Source: CAMCXT01 sp046302715 (lineage in GTDB: Bacteria; Bacteroidota; Bacteroidia; M30B66). Taken from it: a stretch of 24,381 nucleotides of DNA. Where the stretch lies: NCBI GenBank assembly GCA_046302715.1, contig JBKCHQ010000062.1:1-24381 (forward strand), written 5' to 3'. Below the pieces are notes generated by a model. It saw only the letters and a program-made list of their open reading frames with translations, was not told where the DNA came from and searched no databases. This document shows positions 1 through 7,927 of this stretch, in pieces (position 1 is the stretch's first letter; each line of letters opens with the position of its first letter). The position numbers and the translations under genes are program-made.

Positions 1-1035
1 GTGGTGGGCGATTTATTCTCGGTTGACAAACGCTATGTGAACAAAAAAGATTTTGTAAGTAATTCAAAATCCTTAGTGCCTTTTGAACCATCTGTAGCCG
101 ATGAGGCCATTTTTACAATGGAAACAGGCGAAAATGCCACAGTATTAAACAAAGTAAATGAATATCAAACCGCAGCGCTTAATCGTAAAAACAGAGTTAA
201 AAGCGGTAATCGATCTGCGGATGAAAGTAAGTATCGTTTTTTAGGTTTAATGGCCAACACTAACTTTAGGGTTCTAAATCTTTCGAAAAGCACTTTTAAT
301 GATGCGGCTACTTCGTTTTTTCATAAATCGGTGGGCGGGTACTCGGCGGTAAAGCTGGAGCGTTATCAAGAAATGATAGAGTTTCATATTCAAGATAATA
401 TGAGTTTAGTTAGATCCATGTTTAGTGGAACTTTGAACGATTCGGTCTTTCAAAATGGAATGTCAAAGACCTATGCGCTCAATATGTTAAATACGAAATA
501 TATTATCTACAATCCTGATGCTCCACCTTTGGTAAACAGCAATGCCCTTGGTAATGCCTGGTTTGTGCGTGAAGTAAAACAAGTGAACAATGCCAATGAG
601 GAAATCAAGGCGATGAACAAGGATTTTTCCCCTCAAAATACGGCCATTGTTGACAAGCGCTTTGCTTCTCAATTGAAGGGTATTGGAAAAATGTACAATG
701 AGGAATACAATATACGATTGGAGCAATATGCTCCTAATTACCTAAAATATAAAGTATCGGCGCCCGACAAAGGGGTAGCAATTTTTTCGGAGATCTATTA
801 CGAAAAGGGATGGAATGCATACATCGACGGAAAGCCCGTGCCCCATTTCAGAGCCAATTATATTTTACGAGGCATGGTAGTACCTAAAGGCGATTATACG
901 GTTGAATTTAAATTTGAGCCTTCGATTTATTACACCACAGAACGAATTTCATATGCAGCCAGTTCGCTTATTATTTTACTCATTGCCGGCATGGGATTCA
1001 CAGAATTTAGACGTCGTAAAAACAAGTTGAGTTAA
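1..1035 (+). CDS. YfhO-like membrane protein, C-terminal part (5' end outside window)
   Basis: The reading frame is open from base 1, so this is the last 344 residues of a longer protein; the first GTG is not a credible start. Bacterial YfhO-type proteins are large polytopic membrane proteins with a C-terminal extracytoplasmic domain, thought to act on lipid-linked sugars. The visible part fits the end of that domain: a soluble stretch over residues 1-310, then the characteristic SEIYYEKGWNAYIDGK segment (263-278) and a 'VVPKGDYTVEFKF' segment (293-305). One last membrane helix (about 314-333) is followed by a basic tail. The stop lies 9 bp before asnB on the same strand, so the two are probably co-transcribed. 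Family assignment is by recognition of the C-terminal motif; the enzymatic role is not shown. Confidence 0.78.
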   Translation: MVGDLFSVDKRYVNKKDFVSNSKSLVPFEPSVADEAIFTMETGENATVLNKVNEYQTAALNRKNRVKSGNRSADESKYRFLGLMANTNFRVLNLSKSTFNDAATSFFHKSVGGYSAVKLERYQEMIEFHIQDNMSLVRSMFSGTLNDSVFQNGMSKTYALNMLNTKYIIYNPDAPPLVNSNALGNAWFVREVKQVNNANEEIKAMNKDFSPQNTAIVDKRFASQLKGIGKMYNEEYNIRLEQYAPNYLKYKVSAPDKGVAIFSEIYYEKGWNAYIDGKPVPHFRANYILRGMVVPKGDYTVEFKFEPSIYYTTERISYAASSLIILLIAGMGFTEFRRRKNKLS

Positions 1036-1044
1036 GCGGCATTT

Positions 1045-2898
1045 ATGTGCGGAATTGCTGGGTTTTATCATTACGGAGCTGGGGATTGGGATGTTGACGA
1101 ATTAAAAAAAATGACAGGCATTTTGGCCCATCGAGGACCTGATGCTGATGGACATTTTTTAACCAAATCATGCGGGCTGGGTCATCGGCGCCTGAGCATT
1201 CTCGATTTGTCTGATGCTGCCAACCAGCCGTTTTTTTCAGCCGATGGTAAAACCGTAATAGTATTTAACGGCGAGGTCTATAACTTTCGCGAAATTGCAC
1301 AGGAGCTTCATATTAACTTACGCACCACTTCCGATACCGAGGTTATTCTCGAAGCCTTTTTAAAGTGGGGGCCAGATATGGTGCAGCGCCTCAATGGTAT
1401 GTTTGCAATCGCCATTTACAGCATCGAAACCGATGAACTGTTTCTTTTTCGCGATCGTCTTGGAATTAAACCAATTTATATTTACGAGGATAGCCAGCGA
1501 TTGATTTTTGCCTCCGAACTTAAGGCGATATTGGGCCTGCGACCGAAAATCAGTTTAAGCCTCAATAAAAGCGCCGTTCGCGATTATCTTCATCTGGGGT
1601 ATATTCCCGAGCCTTGGTCTATTTGTAACGAAGTGTCAAAATTTCCCTCGGGCACTTGGGCACGAATTCATCAAAACGGAATGCAGCTGCATAGCTATTG
1701 GCAGCCCGAATCGTTCATACATTCAGAAACGATTAGCAACGAAGATCAAGCCACCGAACAATTGCATCAACTCGTTTTAAGCTCGGTTAATTACCGTATG
1801 ATTGCCGACGTACCGTTTGGGACATTTCTGTCTGGGGGCATTGATTCTTCATTGGTTACGGCAGTGGCGCAGCATTTATCGCTAACCCCCGTAAATACAT
1901 TTTCAATTGGATTTAAAGAATCAGAAAAAAACGAATCTGATTTTGCAAAGGCAGTATCAAAGCATTTGAAAACGCATCATCACGAATTTATGGTTTCCGA
2001 GAATGATGCCAAAGAGATGTTATTGCAGATGTTCACTGCCTTTGAAGAGCCTTTTGCCGATTCTTCGGCAATTCCAACCATGTTGGTGTCCAAATTGGCG
2101 CGGCAACATGTAACTATGACCTTGTCTGGTGATGGGGGCGATGAATTATTTATGGGCTATGGTTTTTATAATTGGGCCAAGCGCATGAATCATCCCCTAG
2201 TGAAAATACTGCGTTCGCCTATAGGTGCTTTTTTAAGCCGGCATCCGTCGAGTCGGGTTAAGCGTGCTGCTCATCATTTTGAGAAGGTAGCTGATGAAAA
2301 ATCAATGAGTCATATTTTTTCGCAAGAGATTTATTACTATTCAAATAATGAGATTGAACGTATTTTCTTGCCGCAAAATAATCCGCATCTTTTCAAAGAG
2401 CCTCAATTTAATAATCGTTTTTCAAGGCATTTAAACCCACAGGAGCAGCAGGCCTTATTTGATATTCGCTATTACCTTAAAGACGATTTACTTTGTAAGG
2501 TTGACAGGTCTACTATGCAATACAGCCTCGAAACGCGTGTGCCTTTGCTAGACTATCGTATTGTTGAATTTGCCCTAAATCTAGATCCTTCGCTTAAAAT
2601 TAAAGATGGAGCCTCTAAGTATCTGTTGAAGAAAATCCTCTTTAATTATGTTCCTAAATCTATGTTTAACAGGCCTAAATGGGGATTTGGTATTCCGCTC
2701 GATAAATGGCTGGCTGGTGATTTATCCTATTTAATGGATACCTATGCTTCGAGTTCAGTTTGCGAAAAATACGGACTGGTAGACGGATCGAAAATTCAAA
2801 CCTACGTTGCTGAATTTAAATCGGGACGCACCTATTATTATAACCGCATATGGCAAATAATTATGCTACACGCTACGCTCGAACAGCTTGATTTATAA
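1045..2898 (+). CDS. asnB: Asparagine synthase (glutamine-hydrolysing), AsnB type
   Basis: This 617-residue cytosolic enzyme uses glutamine-derived ammonia to amidate a carboxylate through an acyl-adenylate; the classical product is asparagine. The protein starts MCGIAG, so Cys2 is the glutaminase nucleophile once Met1 is removed. Other N-terminal class II amidotransferase residues are present: HRRLSILD (47-54), FNGEVYN (74-80) and SDTEV (96-100). The synthetase domain has the PP-loop SGGIDSS (263-269) and SGDGGDE (361-367). The length is normal for the family. Its position among surface-polysaccharide genes leaves open that it amidates a sugar acid or other precursor rather than aspartate, as some AsnB homologues in such clusters do. 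The ATG is fixed by the catalytic cysteine. Confidence 0.93.
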   Translation: MCGIAGFYHYGAGDWDVDELKKMTGILAHRGPDADGHFLTKSCGLGHRRLSILDLSDAANQPFFSADGKTVIVFNGEVYNFREIAQELHINLRTTSDTEVILEAFLKWGPDMVQRLNGMFAIAIYSIETDELFLFRDRLGIKPIYIYEDSQRLIFASELKAILGLRPKISLSLNKSAVRDYLHLGYIPEPWSICNEVSKFPSGTWARIHQNGMQLHSYWQPESFIHSETISNEDQATEQLHQLVLSSVNYRMIADVPFGTFLSGGIDSSLVTAVAQHLSLTPVNTFSIGFKESEKNESDFAKAVSKHLKTHHHEFMVSENDAKEMLLQMFTAFEEPFADSSAIPTMLVSKLARQHVTMTLSGDGGDELFMGYGFYNWAKRMNHPLVKILRSPIGAFLSRHPSSRVKRAAHHFEKVADEKSMSHIFSQEIYYYSNNEIERIFLPQNNPHLFKEPQFNNRFSRHLNPQEQQALFDIRYYLKDDLLCKVDRSTMQYSLETRVPLLDYRIVEFALNLDPSLKIKDGASKYLLKKILFNYVPKSMFNRPKWGFGIPLDKWLAGDLSYLMDTYASSSVCEKYGLVDGSKIQTYVAEFKSGRTYYYNRIWQIIMLHATLEQLDL

Positions 2899-2921
2899 TT
2901 AAACCCATATTATTAGAACCG

Positions 2922-2938
2922 ATCAGAAAGGATCTGAT
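2922..2938. terminator. Small inverted repeat between convergent genes
   Basis: ATCAGA (2922-2927) and TCTGAT (2933-2938) form a perfect 6 bp stem around a 5-base loop, in the 66 bp gap between the end of asnB and the end of the leftward spermidine-synthase-like gene. The position suits a bidirectional terminator, but there is no clear T-tract on either side and the stem is short, so this is a weak call. Confidence 0.3.
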
Positions 2939-2964
2939 AAATAGACGATTTACCCTATTCTTTG

Positions 2965-4506
2965 TTAATTAAATAAAGGTAAGCCACTTTTATTTAAACT
3001 TCTGTTGTAGGCCTGATATGCCAAGCGCCAACTTAAGGTGGCTTTTTGATTGAGATGGTCCAAAACAGGTTGTCGATCGGTTAATATTTGCGCATTTTTG
3101 AGGTCAAGTGCATCTTCGTCAATTGCATTAGTATGAATGCTTGTTGGTATTTTATTTTCAAATGCACGTAATTCGTTGGTGCCAACAAATAGCATATTGC
3201 TTTGGCTCTCAGTTTTTTCAGTTGGGAATAGTTTTACTAAAAGACCCATGGCTCGCATAGTTTTGTAGAGCGATCGGGTGCCTTTACCAATTTCGTTTTT
3301 ATAATAGCCATGCGTATTAATCAGAACAAGTCCTCCAGGCTTTAAAATTTGTTTCGTTTTATTAATGCTTTCAGCGGTGAATACATGCGCAGGAGTCTCC
3401 TCGCCTCTAAATAAATCAAATAAAATTATGTCGTACTTTTTAGTGCAGGAATTTAAGTAATGTCTTGCATCATCGCAGTACACATTAATTTCTGGTTCTA
3501 AATTGAAGTATTTACGGGCCACTTCAATAATACGTTGATCGAGTTCTACGGCATCTACCGAAAAGCCTTTGCGGTAGGCATCTCGCGCTATGACCCCGCC
3601 CCCTAATCCTAGAACGAGTATTTGTGAACCTTTGTCGTACTGCTTGATTATTTTACCCACATTATTGAAATAGGTAAAATCGTTGAATTCATCATTTTGT
3701 GGATTGTACGATGTTTGAATTATTCGATTCACAAATAAGGTACGTTCGATGTTTTTCTTATTATTTTTTAAAATAGGGATATCCGTAACCATTACCTGTC
3801 CTAATATTCCTTCCGTTTGATAATGAACCGTATAAATAGATGAGCTATTTTTTTGAAACAGTAAATATCCTCCTATCGAAATAAATATTCCGATAAGAAA
3901 AAATGCTGAATTTTTCCAGCCATATTTAAAAATAAAATATGCAGGCCACACTGCTAACAGGATACCGGTAGTAATTGCAGGAATAATAATTCCGAATTCA
4001 GGGATAATATAAAATCCGTATAAAAAGGTAAAAACAATGCCACCCGTAGTTGAAACAGTGTAAACAATTCCTGCACGTTTACCTGCCGATTCAATAGAAT
4101 GATCGAGGTTAGCTACCATTAGGGGCGATACCATTCCCATAAACATAACCGGCGGTAAAATTATTACCAATGCCGATAGCGCCACCCCTTCGTAGAATGA
4201 GAGGTATGCAGAGACGCTCAAAATCCATTGTGCATTTAGTGGTTGTAACATTAACAGGCAGCCCGCAATGAGCAATGCCAGAAAAAGGAATTTTTCTCTT
4301 TTGTCGCTTTGCGAAAGCGCTCCACCTTGGTAATATCCCAAAGCCAGCGCTCCTAAAGTAATGCCTAATACAGCAGACCAAACGAAAACCGAAGACCCAA
4401 AATAGGGAGCGAGCATCCGTGCACTTAGAAGCTCGCTTGCCATAAGTGCTCCGCCTTCTAAAAACGATAGACTTAATAAAATTAAATTATGCTTCGACCA
4501 TTTCAT
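2965..4506 (-). CDS. Membrane-fused spermidine synthase-like methyltransferase-fold protein
   Basis: This 513-residue protein has two parts. Residues 1-215 form several hydrophobic segments (for example 8-27, 40-60, 72-90, 107-130, 150-190, 200-215). Residues 225-500 form a soluble Rossmann domain of the spermidine synthase/SAM-dependent type, with the nucleotide loop VLGLGGG (298-304), the acidic ELD (321-323) ending strand 2, and DDAR (345-348). This matches the 'fused MFS/spermidine synthase' architecture. In polyamine synthases the catalytic aspartate lies in a D-x-x-DP-type segment; here it reads FDLFRGEETP (363-372) with no DP, so true polyamine synthesis is doubtful. The ATG at 4506 lies 20 bp inside the end of the upstream gene, which implies translational coupling. 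The substrate is unknown. Confidence 0.8.
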   Translation of the reverse strand: MKWSKHNLILLSLSFLEGGALMASELLSARMLAPYFGSSVFVWSAVLGITLGALALGYYQGGALSQSDKREKFLFLALLIAGCLLMLQPLNAQWILSVSAYLSFYEGVALSALVIILPPVMFMGMVSPLMVANLDHSIESAGKRAGIVYTVSTTGGIVFTFLYGFYIIPEFGIIIPAITTGILLAVWPAYFIFKYGWKNSAFFLIGIFISIGGYLLFQKNSSSIYTVHYQTEGILGQVMVTDIPILKNNKKNIERTLFVNRIIQTSYNPQNDEFNDFTYFNNVGKIIKQYDKGSQILVLGLGGGVIARDAYRKGFSVDAVELDQRIIEVARKYFNLEPEINVYCDDARHYLNSCTKKYDIILFDLFRGEETPAHVFTAESINKTKQILKPGGLVLINTHGYYKNEIGKGTRSLYKTMRAMGLLVKLFPTEKTESQSNMLFVGTNELRAFENKIPTSIHTNAIDEDALDLKNAQILTDRQPVLDHLNQKATLSWRLAYQAYNRSLNKSGLPLFN

Positions 4507-5866
4507 TGTTCTCTTTTTGAATGGATTTCTCCTTAATTTCTTCCAATTGCTGCGGACTTAAATCGAGCACATAGAGCATCGACAGAAAAAATGGAATAGC
4601 CGGAATTTTATAGCGTACCAAAGCACCAAAATTAGCCGTGGTTAAACCCAACGCAAACGCAAAAAAAATGGAGAATACAAAACAAAGGGTTAATACCGGA
4701 TTTCCAAAAATTCTTGAAAAAAATCGAGGCCCATTCTTAAATAAAACTTTAATAAACATTAAAAAAAGAAAAGAATTTTCAAGCGCCGAAAACAACATTA
4801 CCGGGTTAGTGGCATCCCACAGAAAAGGGCGGAAAAGCCCTGCAGTTACTGCAGCAGGGAATTTACTGACCATGCCACCAACGCTTCCGTCTATTTCTCC
4901 AATATCAAATGAGTTTTTGCCATAAGCCTCTCGGGTTAAATCGTTTTTAGTCACAACGGCTTTATTGATAGCTTTATCCACAGAGCCATATTCGCCCAAC
5001 GACTCATTAAACGTGCTAAATAAAAAGGTGGCAAGTGCAACGCCAGTTAAAATAATTGCAGGGCCTACTAAAATTCGAATAAAGGCCGTCTTTATTTTCA
5101 TAATCCTGAAATACACAATCCAAAGTGTAAGTCCCGGTAGAAAGGCCACGAATATGTAGGGCTTAATACTTATTAGAAGAAAAGATGCAGTAATAGCAAT
5201 AAGAATATTCGATCGTAATCGATTGGGGACAATAAAAATATTGTACACCGACCATGTAAGCCAGCAAGCGCAAGAAAATGTAACAGTATCTTTAAGAATG
5301 GCCGAACCCCAAAAAATTACAGAGGGCATGTATAAAATGGCAATGGCAAATTTTTTATCTAAGCCTGGGAATAGCTTATTGAACAGAAGAAAAAGCCTGA
5401 AAATTCCTCCGTATGATATCCAAGCAAATAACATAGAGGCTGCAATAAAATTATTTAAAGAAGGCCAAACAAATAAGCTACAAATTCGCACAATAGTAAA
5501 CGATTGTGAGTCCTTCCAATAGTCGGGACAACAAAGATTTGAATTATAAAATACCGACAAGTTTTCGTGCGTGCGCTCATTTAATAAAACAGAGAAAAAA
5601 ACTTTAGGATTCAGCGTCAACATTTTGGCGCAAAATTCTGCTGACCAATAATAACCAATGTTATCTCCACCACGATAGTAATACAGAAAAATGATGCAAA
5701 CACCTATCGAAGCTACCAGCTTAAACAGCATGCCTCTTGCATAATAGGAATAAAGCGGATTGTCTTTGATGCGTTTGCCCTGGATATTACGCGCGAACAA
5801 GTAGATTAATACAAAATATACCGGAGCCAGCAAAAAATCAAGTTCGGTATAAATATCATTTATCAT
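4487..5866 (-). CDS. Polytopic membrane protein of unknown function, possible polymerase or GT-C type
   Basis: I do not recognise this 459-residue protein with certainty. It has about ten hydrophobic segments (near 9-27, 46-64, 134-162, 172-190, 194-213, 220-254, 263-284, 357-377, 390-409, 420-434) and ends in a charged cytoplasmic-type tail (440-459). Notable motifs are GGD (66-68) just after the second helix, followed by a probable extracytoplasmic loop with Cys112-Cys113. There is also MPSVIFWGSAILKDT (180-194) and RYKIPAIPF (418-426). Pro-Ser-x-x-Phe-Trp...Lys-Asp and Arg-Tyr...Pro motifs next to helices recall O-antigen polymerase-like and GT-C glycosyltransferase-like proteins, and the neighbours are glycosyltransferases. 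It is the first gene of a leftward pair and overlaps the next gene by 20 bp. A role in glycan assembly is inference. Confidence 0.72.
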   Translation of the reverse strand: MINDIYTELDFLLAPVYFVLIYLFARNIQGKRIKDNPLYSYYARGMLFKLVASIGVCIIFLYYYRGGDNIGYYWSAEFCAKMLTLNPKVFFSVLLNERTHENLSVFYNSNLCCPDYWKDSQSFTIVRICSLFVWPSLNNFIAASMLFAWISYGGIFRLFLLFNKLFPGLDKKFAIAILYMPSVIFWGSAILKDTVTFSCACWLTWSVYNIFIVPNRLRSNILIAITASFLLISIKPYIFVAFLPGLTLWIVYFRIMKIKTAFIRILVGPAIILTGVALATFLFSTFNESLGEYGSVDKAINKAVVTKNDLTREAYGKNSFDIGEIDGSVGGMVSKFPAAVTAGLFRPFLWDATNPVMLFSALENSFLFLMFIKVLFKNGPRFFSRIFGNPVLTLCFVFSIFFAFALGLTTANFGALVRYKIPAIPFFLSMLYVLDLSPQQLEEIKEKSIQKENNEMVEA

Positions 5867-5884
5867 GCTATTGAGAGTTCTGCG

Positions 5885-5892
5885 TACCTTTG
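5885..5892 (+). promoter_or_regulatory. -7 promoter element for the rightward glycosyltransferase gene
   Basis: TACCTTTG is an exact match to the Bacteroidota primary-sigma -7 consensus TAnnTTTG. It ends 26 bp before the ATG at 5919, giving an expected leader of about 20 bases. No TTTG sits at the usual -33 distance; a TTG at 5871 is closer than normal. It is interleaved with a minus-strand element at 5901-5908. Confidence 0.55.
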
Positions 5893-5900
5893 AGGCCTTA

Positions 5901-5908
5901 CAAATGTA
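5901..5908 (-). promoter_or_regulatory. -7 promoter element for the leftward membrane-protein gene
   Basis: Read on the minus strand this is TACATTTG, an exact TAnnTTTG match, with its 3' end 34 bp before the ATG at 5866. A start site near 5896 would give a leader of about 30 bases. I see no good -33 element, which would fall inside the start of the divergent glycosyltransferase gene. Confidence 0.5.
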
Positions 5909-5918
5909 ACGGATTGAA

Positions 5919-7151
5919 ATGAATAATCGGAATGTGCTGTATCTTTCCTATGATGGTATGACCGATCCGCTCGGTCAGGCACAGGTTATTCCCTATTTAA
6001 AAGGCCTCTCGCAAAAAGGCTATCGCATTCAAATTGTTAGTTTTGAGAAGAAAAGTCGTTTGCTTCAACATCGTTCTGAGATTGAAGCCCTTTTGGAAAA
6101 CGCTAACATACTATGGCACCCGCTGCTATATACATCTAAACCACCTGTTTTATCCACCTTGTTCGATGTTTACCGACTATTCAGAAAGGTGCGCCAAATA
6201 CAGAATTATGGCCCTGTTCATCTGATTCACTGCAGAAGCTATATTACAGCTTTAGCAGGCCTTCAATTTAAGCGAAAAAGTAAAGTTCCTTTTGTTTTTG
6301 ATATGAGAGGTTTTTGGGCTGATGAGCGTGTAGATGGCGGCATTTGGAACCTCGAAAATCCGCTTTTTAACTCTGTTTATTCATTTTTTAAACGCAAAGA
6401 AAAGCAGTTTTTACGGGAAGCAAGTGCCGTAATTTCCCTTACTCATAACGCCGCTCAAGAAATTAACTCATGGCCGGGTTTCGAACATCTAAAGATTCAG
6501 GTTATTCCCTGTTGCGCCGATTTGGATCTTTTTGCGCTCAATAGGATCGAACATCGTCAGAGATTACAGGAACTCAGAAAGTCCATTGATATTGTCGAAG
6601 ACCAGTTTGTTGTGAGTTATTTAGGAAGCATCGGCACTTGGTACATGCTTAACGAGATGCTCGATTTTTTTGCAGTTGTGCTGCGCCACAAGCCTAATTC
6701 GATATTTTTATTTATTACCCCTGATGATGCCGATAAAATTCACAGAGCAGCCCATGATAAAGGCATCGATAAAGTATTTATTAGAGTAAAATCATCAAAG
6801 CGCAATGAAGTGCCATTTTGGGCAGCCCTCAGCAGTATTTCGTTGTTTTTTATTCTTCCCAGCTATTCAAAAAAAGCATCATCGCCCACCAAAATGGGTG
6901 AGTTAATGGCAGGAGGAATTCCGCTGATAGTTAATAGTGGGGTAGGAGATGTGGCCGAAATTCTAAAAGATGGAGCTAACGGAATAGTATTGGATTCTTT
7001 TGATAGCGATGCACTCGAAAGCGCATACAGCCAAATAGACGCTATATTGCATGAAGATCCGGAAAATTCGGTTCGTTGCGCCCATAAGTATTATGCGCTC
7101 GATAAAGGTGTAGAATCCTATGTGGATATCTATAAGTCAATTATTGGATAA
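5919..7151 (+). CDS. GT-B fold glycosyltransferase (GT4-like)
   Basis: This 410-residue protein is a predicted cytosolic, membrane-associated sugar transferase that moves a nucleotide-activated sugar onto a glycan or lipid acceptor. The N-terminal Rossmann half begins VLYLSYDGM (6-14) with GQAQVIPYLKGL (19-30), a typical acceptor-side glycine-rich loop. The C-terminal donor-binding half has SPTKMGELMAGGIPLIVN (322-339) and Glu347, corresponding to the E-x-x-x-x-G-x-P signature of family 4. The ATG at 5919 follows a -7 element with a short leader. Its stop codon overlaps the ATG of the next gene (TAATG), so it is coupled to a TSUP permease. Donor and acceptor sugars cannot be read from the sequence. 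Confidence 0.88.
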   Translation: MNNRNVLYLSYDGMTDPLGQAQVIPYLKGLSQKGYRIQIVSFEKKSRLLQHRSEIEALLENANILWHPLLYTSKPPVLSTLFDVYRLFRKVRQIQNYGPVHLIHCRSYITALAGLQFKRKSKVPFVFDMRGFWADERVDGGIWNLENPLFNSVYSFFKRKEKQFLREASAVISLTHNAAQEINSWPGFEHLKIQVIPCCADLDLFALNRIEHRQRLQELRKSIDIVEDQFVVSYLGSIGTWYMLNEMLDFFAVVLRHKPNSIFLFITPDDADKIHRAAHDKGIDKVFIRVKSSKRNEVPFWAALSSISLFFILPSYSKKASSPTKMGELMAGGIPLIVNSGVGDVAEILKDGANGIVLDSFDSDALESAYSQIDAILHEDPENSVRCAHKYYALDKGVESYVDIYKSIIG

Positions 7152-7927
7152 TGATGGAAATTCTGATTGGCGTTTCGGCATTTCTGTTTTCGCTGCTTAC
7201 ATTCTACAGCGGTTTTGGCTTGGGTACGGTTTTGCTGCCACTTTTTAGTATCTATTTCGCTTTGCCGATTGCTGTATTATTGACCGCTCTGGTGCATTTT
7301 TGCAATAACCTTTTTAAGTTAATTCTAGTTTATAAAAGTACCCATCTTAACACATTCTTAAAATTTTTAGTGTTTGCGGTTCCTGCAGGAATTTTAGGCG
7401 CCTACATTTTAAACCTTACCAATCTTCGTTTTGTAATCTGCTCATTTGAAATTATAGGCAAAATATGTTATATAAAACCCTTAAATCTCGCCATTGGCTC
7501 ACTCATGCTACTGTTTGGTGTTTGGGAGCTGGTGCCTCGCTTAGCGGCACTTTCGTTGCCGCCCAAATGGTTACCACTGGGCGCTTTGTTGTCGGGATTT
7601 TTTGGCGGTTTAAGCGGACATCAGGGGGCCTTTAGGTCGGTGGTCCTGCGTCGCAGCGGCTTAAGCAAAGAAGCGTTCATTGCCACAGGTGTAGCCATTG
7701 CCTGTGTAATTGATATGGTACGCATTCCTTTCTATTGGCCACAAGCCGATGTTTTGAATAATGTTAACTGGATTTCTCATTTTGTAGCAGCGCTCACAGG
7801 TGCACTTTTAGGAGCGTTTGTTGGAAACCGTTGGCTCAAGAAAACATCGCTGCACGTGCTTCATTGGGTGTTGGGATGCACCTTATCGGTTTTTGGCATC
7901 CTATACGCGCTTGGTATTATTGCCTAG
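7151..7927 (+). CDS. TSUP (TauE/SafE) family permease, copy 1
   Basis: This 258-residue integral membrane protein has about seven or eight hydrophobic segments and the two-fold repeat organisation of TSUP transporters, which often move sulfite, sulfonates or other small organosulfur anions. The first-half motif is SGFGLG (20-25). The second-half equivalent is SGFFGGLSGHQGAFR (148-162), where His-Gln replaces part of the usual glycine-rich loop. LSKEAFIATG (171-180) and ACVIDMVRIPFYW (184-196) follow. It is translationally coupled to the glycosyltransferase upstream and overlaps the converging GT2 gene by 11 bp at its end. It shares its motif pattern with a second TSUP gene at 14443. The substrate is unknown. 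Confidence 0.85.
   Translation: MMEILIGVSAFLFSLLTFYSGFGLGTVLLPLFSIYFALPIAVLLTALVHFCNNLFKLILVYKSTHLNTFLKFLVFAVPAGILGAYILNLTNLRFVICSFEIIGKICYIKPLNLAIGSLMLLFGVWELVPRLAALSLPPKWLPLGALLSGFFGGLSGHQGAFRSVVLRRSGLSKEAFIATGVAIACVIDMVRIPFYWPQADVLNNVNWISHFVAALTGALLGAFVGNRWLKKTSLHVLHWVLGCTLSVFGILYALGIIA

Noticed and set aside
4638..5522. Plus-strand open frames across the unknown membrane-protein gene
   Set aside because: They lie opposite a well-supported minus-strand membrane protein and their translations lack fold-like or family features; they are shadows.
7850..7860. CACGTG palindrome as a possible parS core
   Set aside because: Only the central bases match; the flanks do not resemble the TGTTTC/GAAACA arms, and it lies inside the first TSUP gene.
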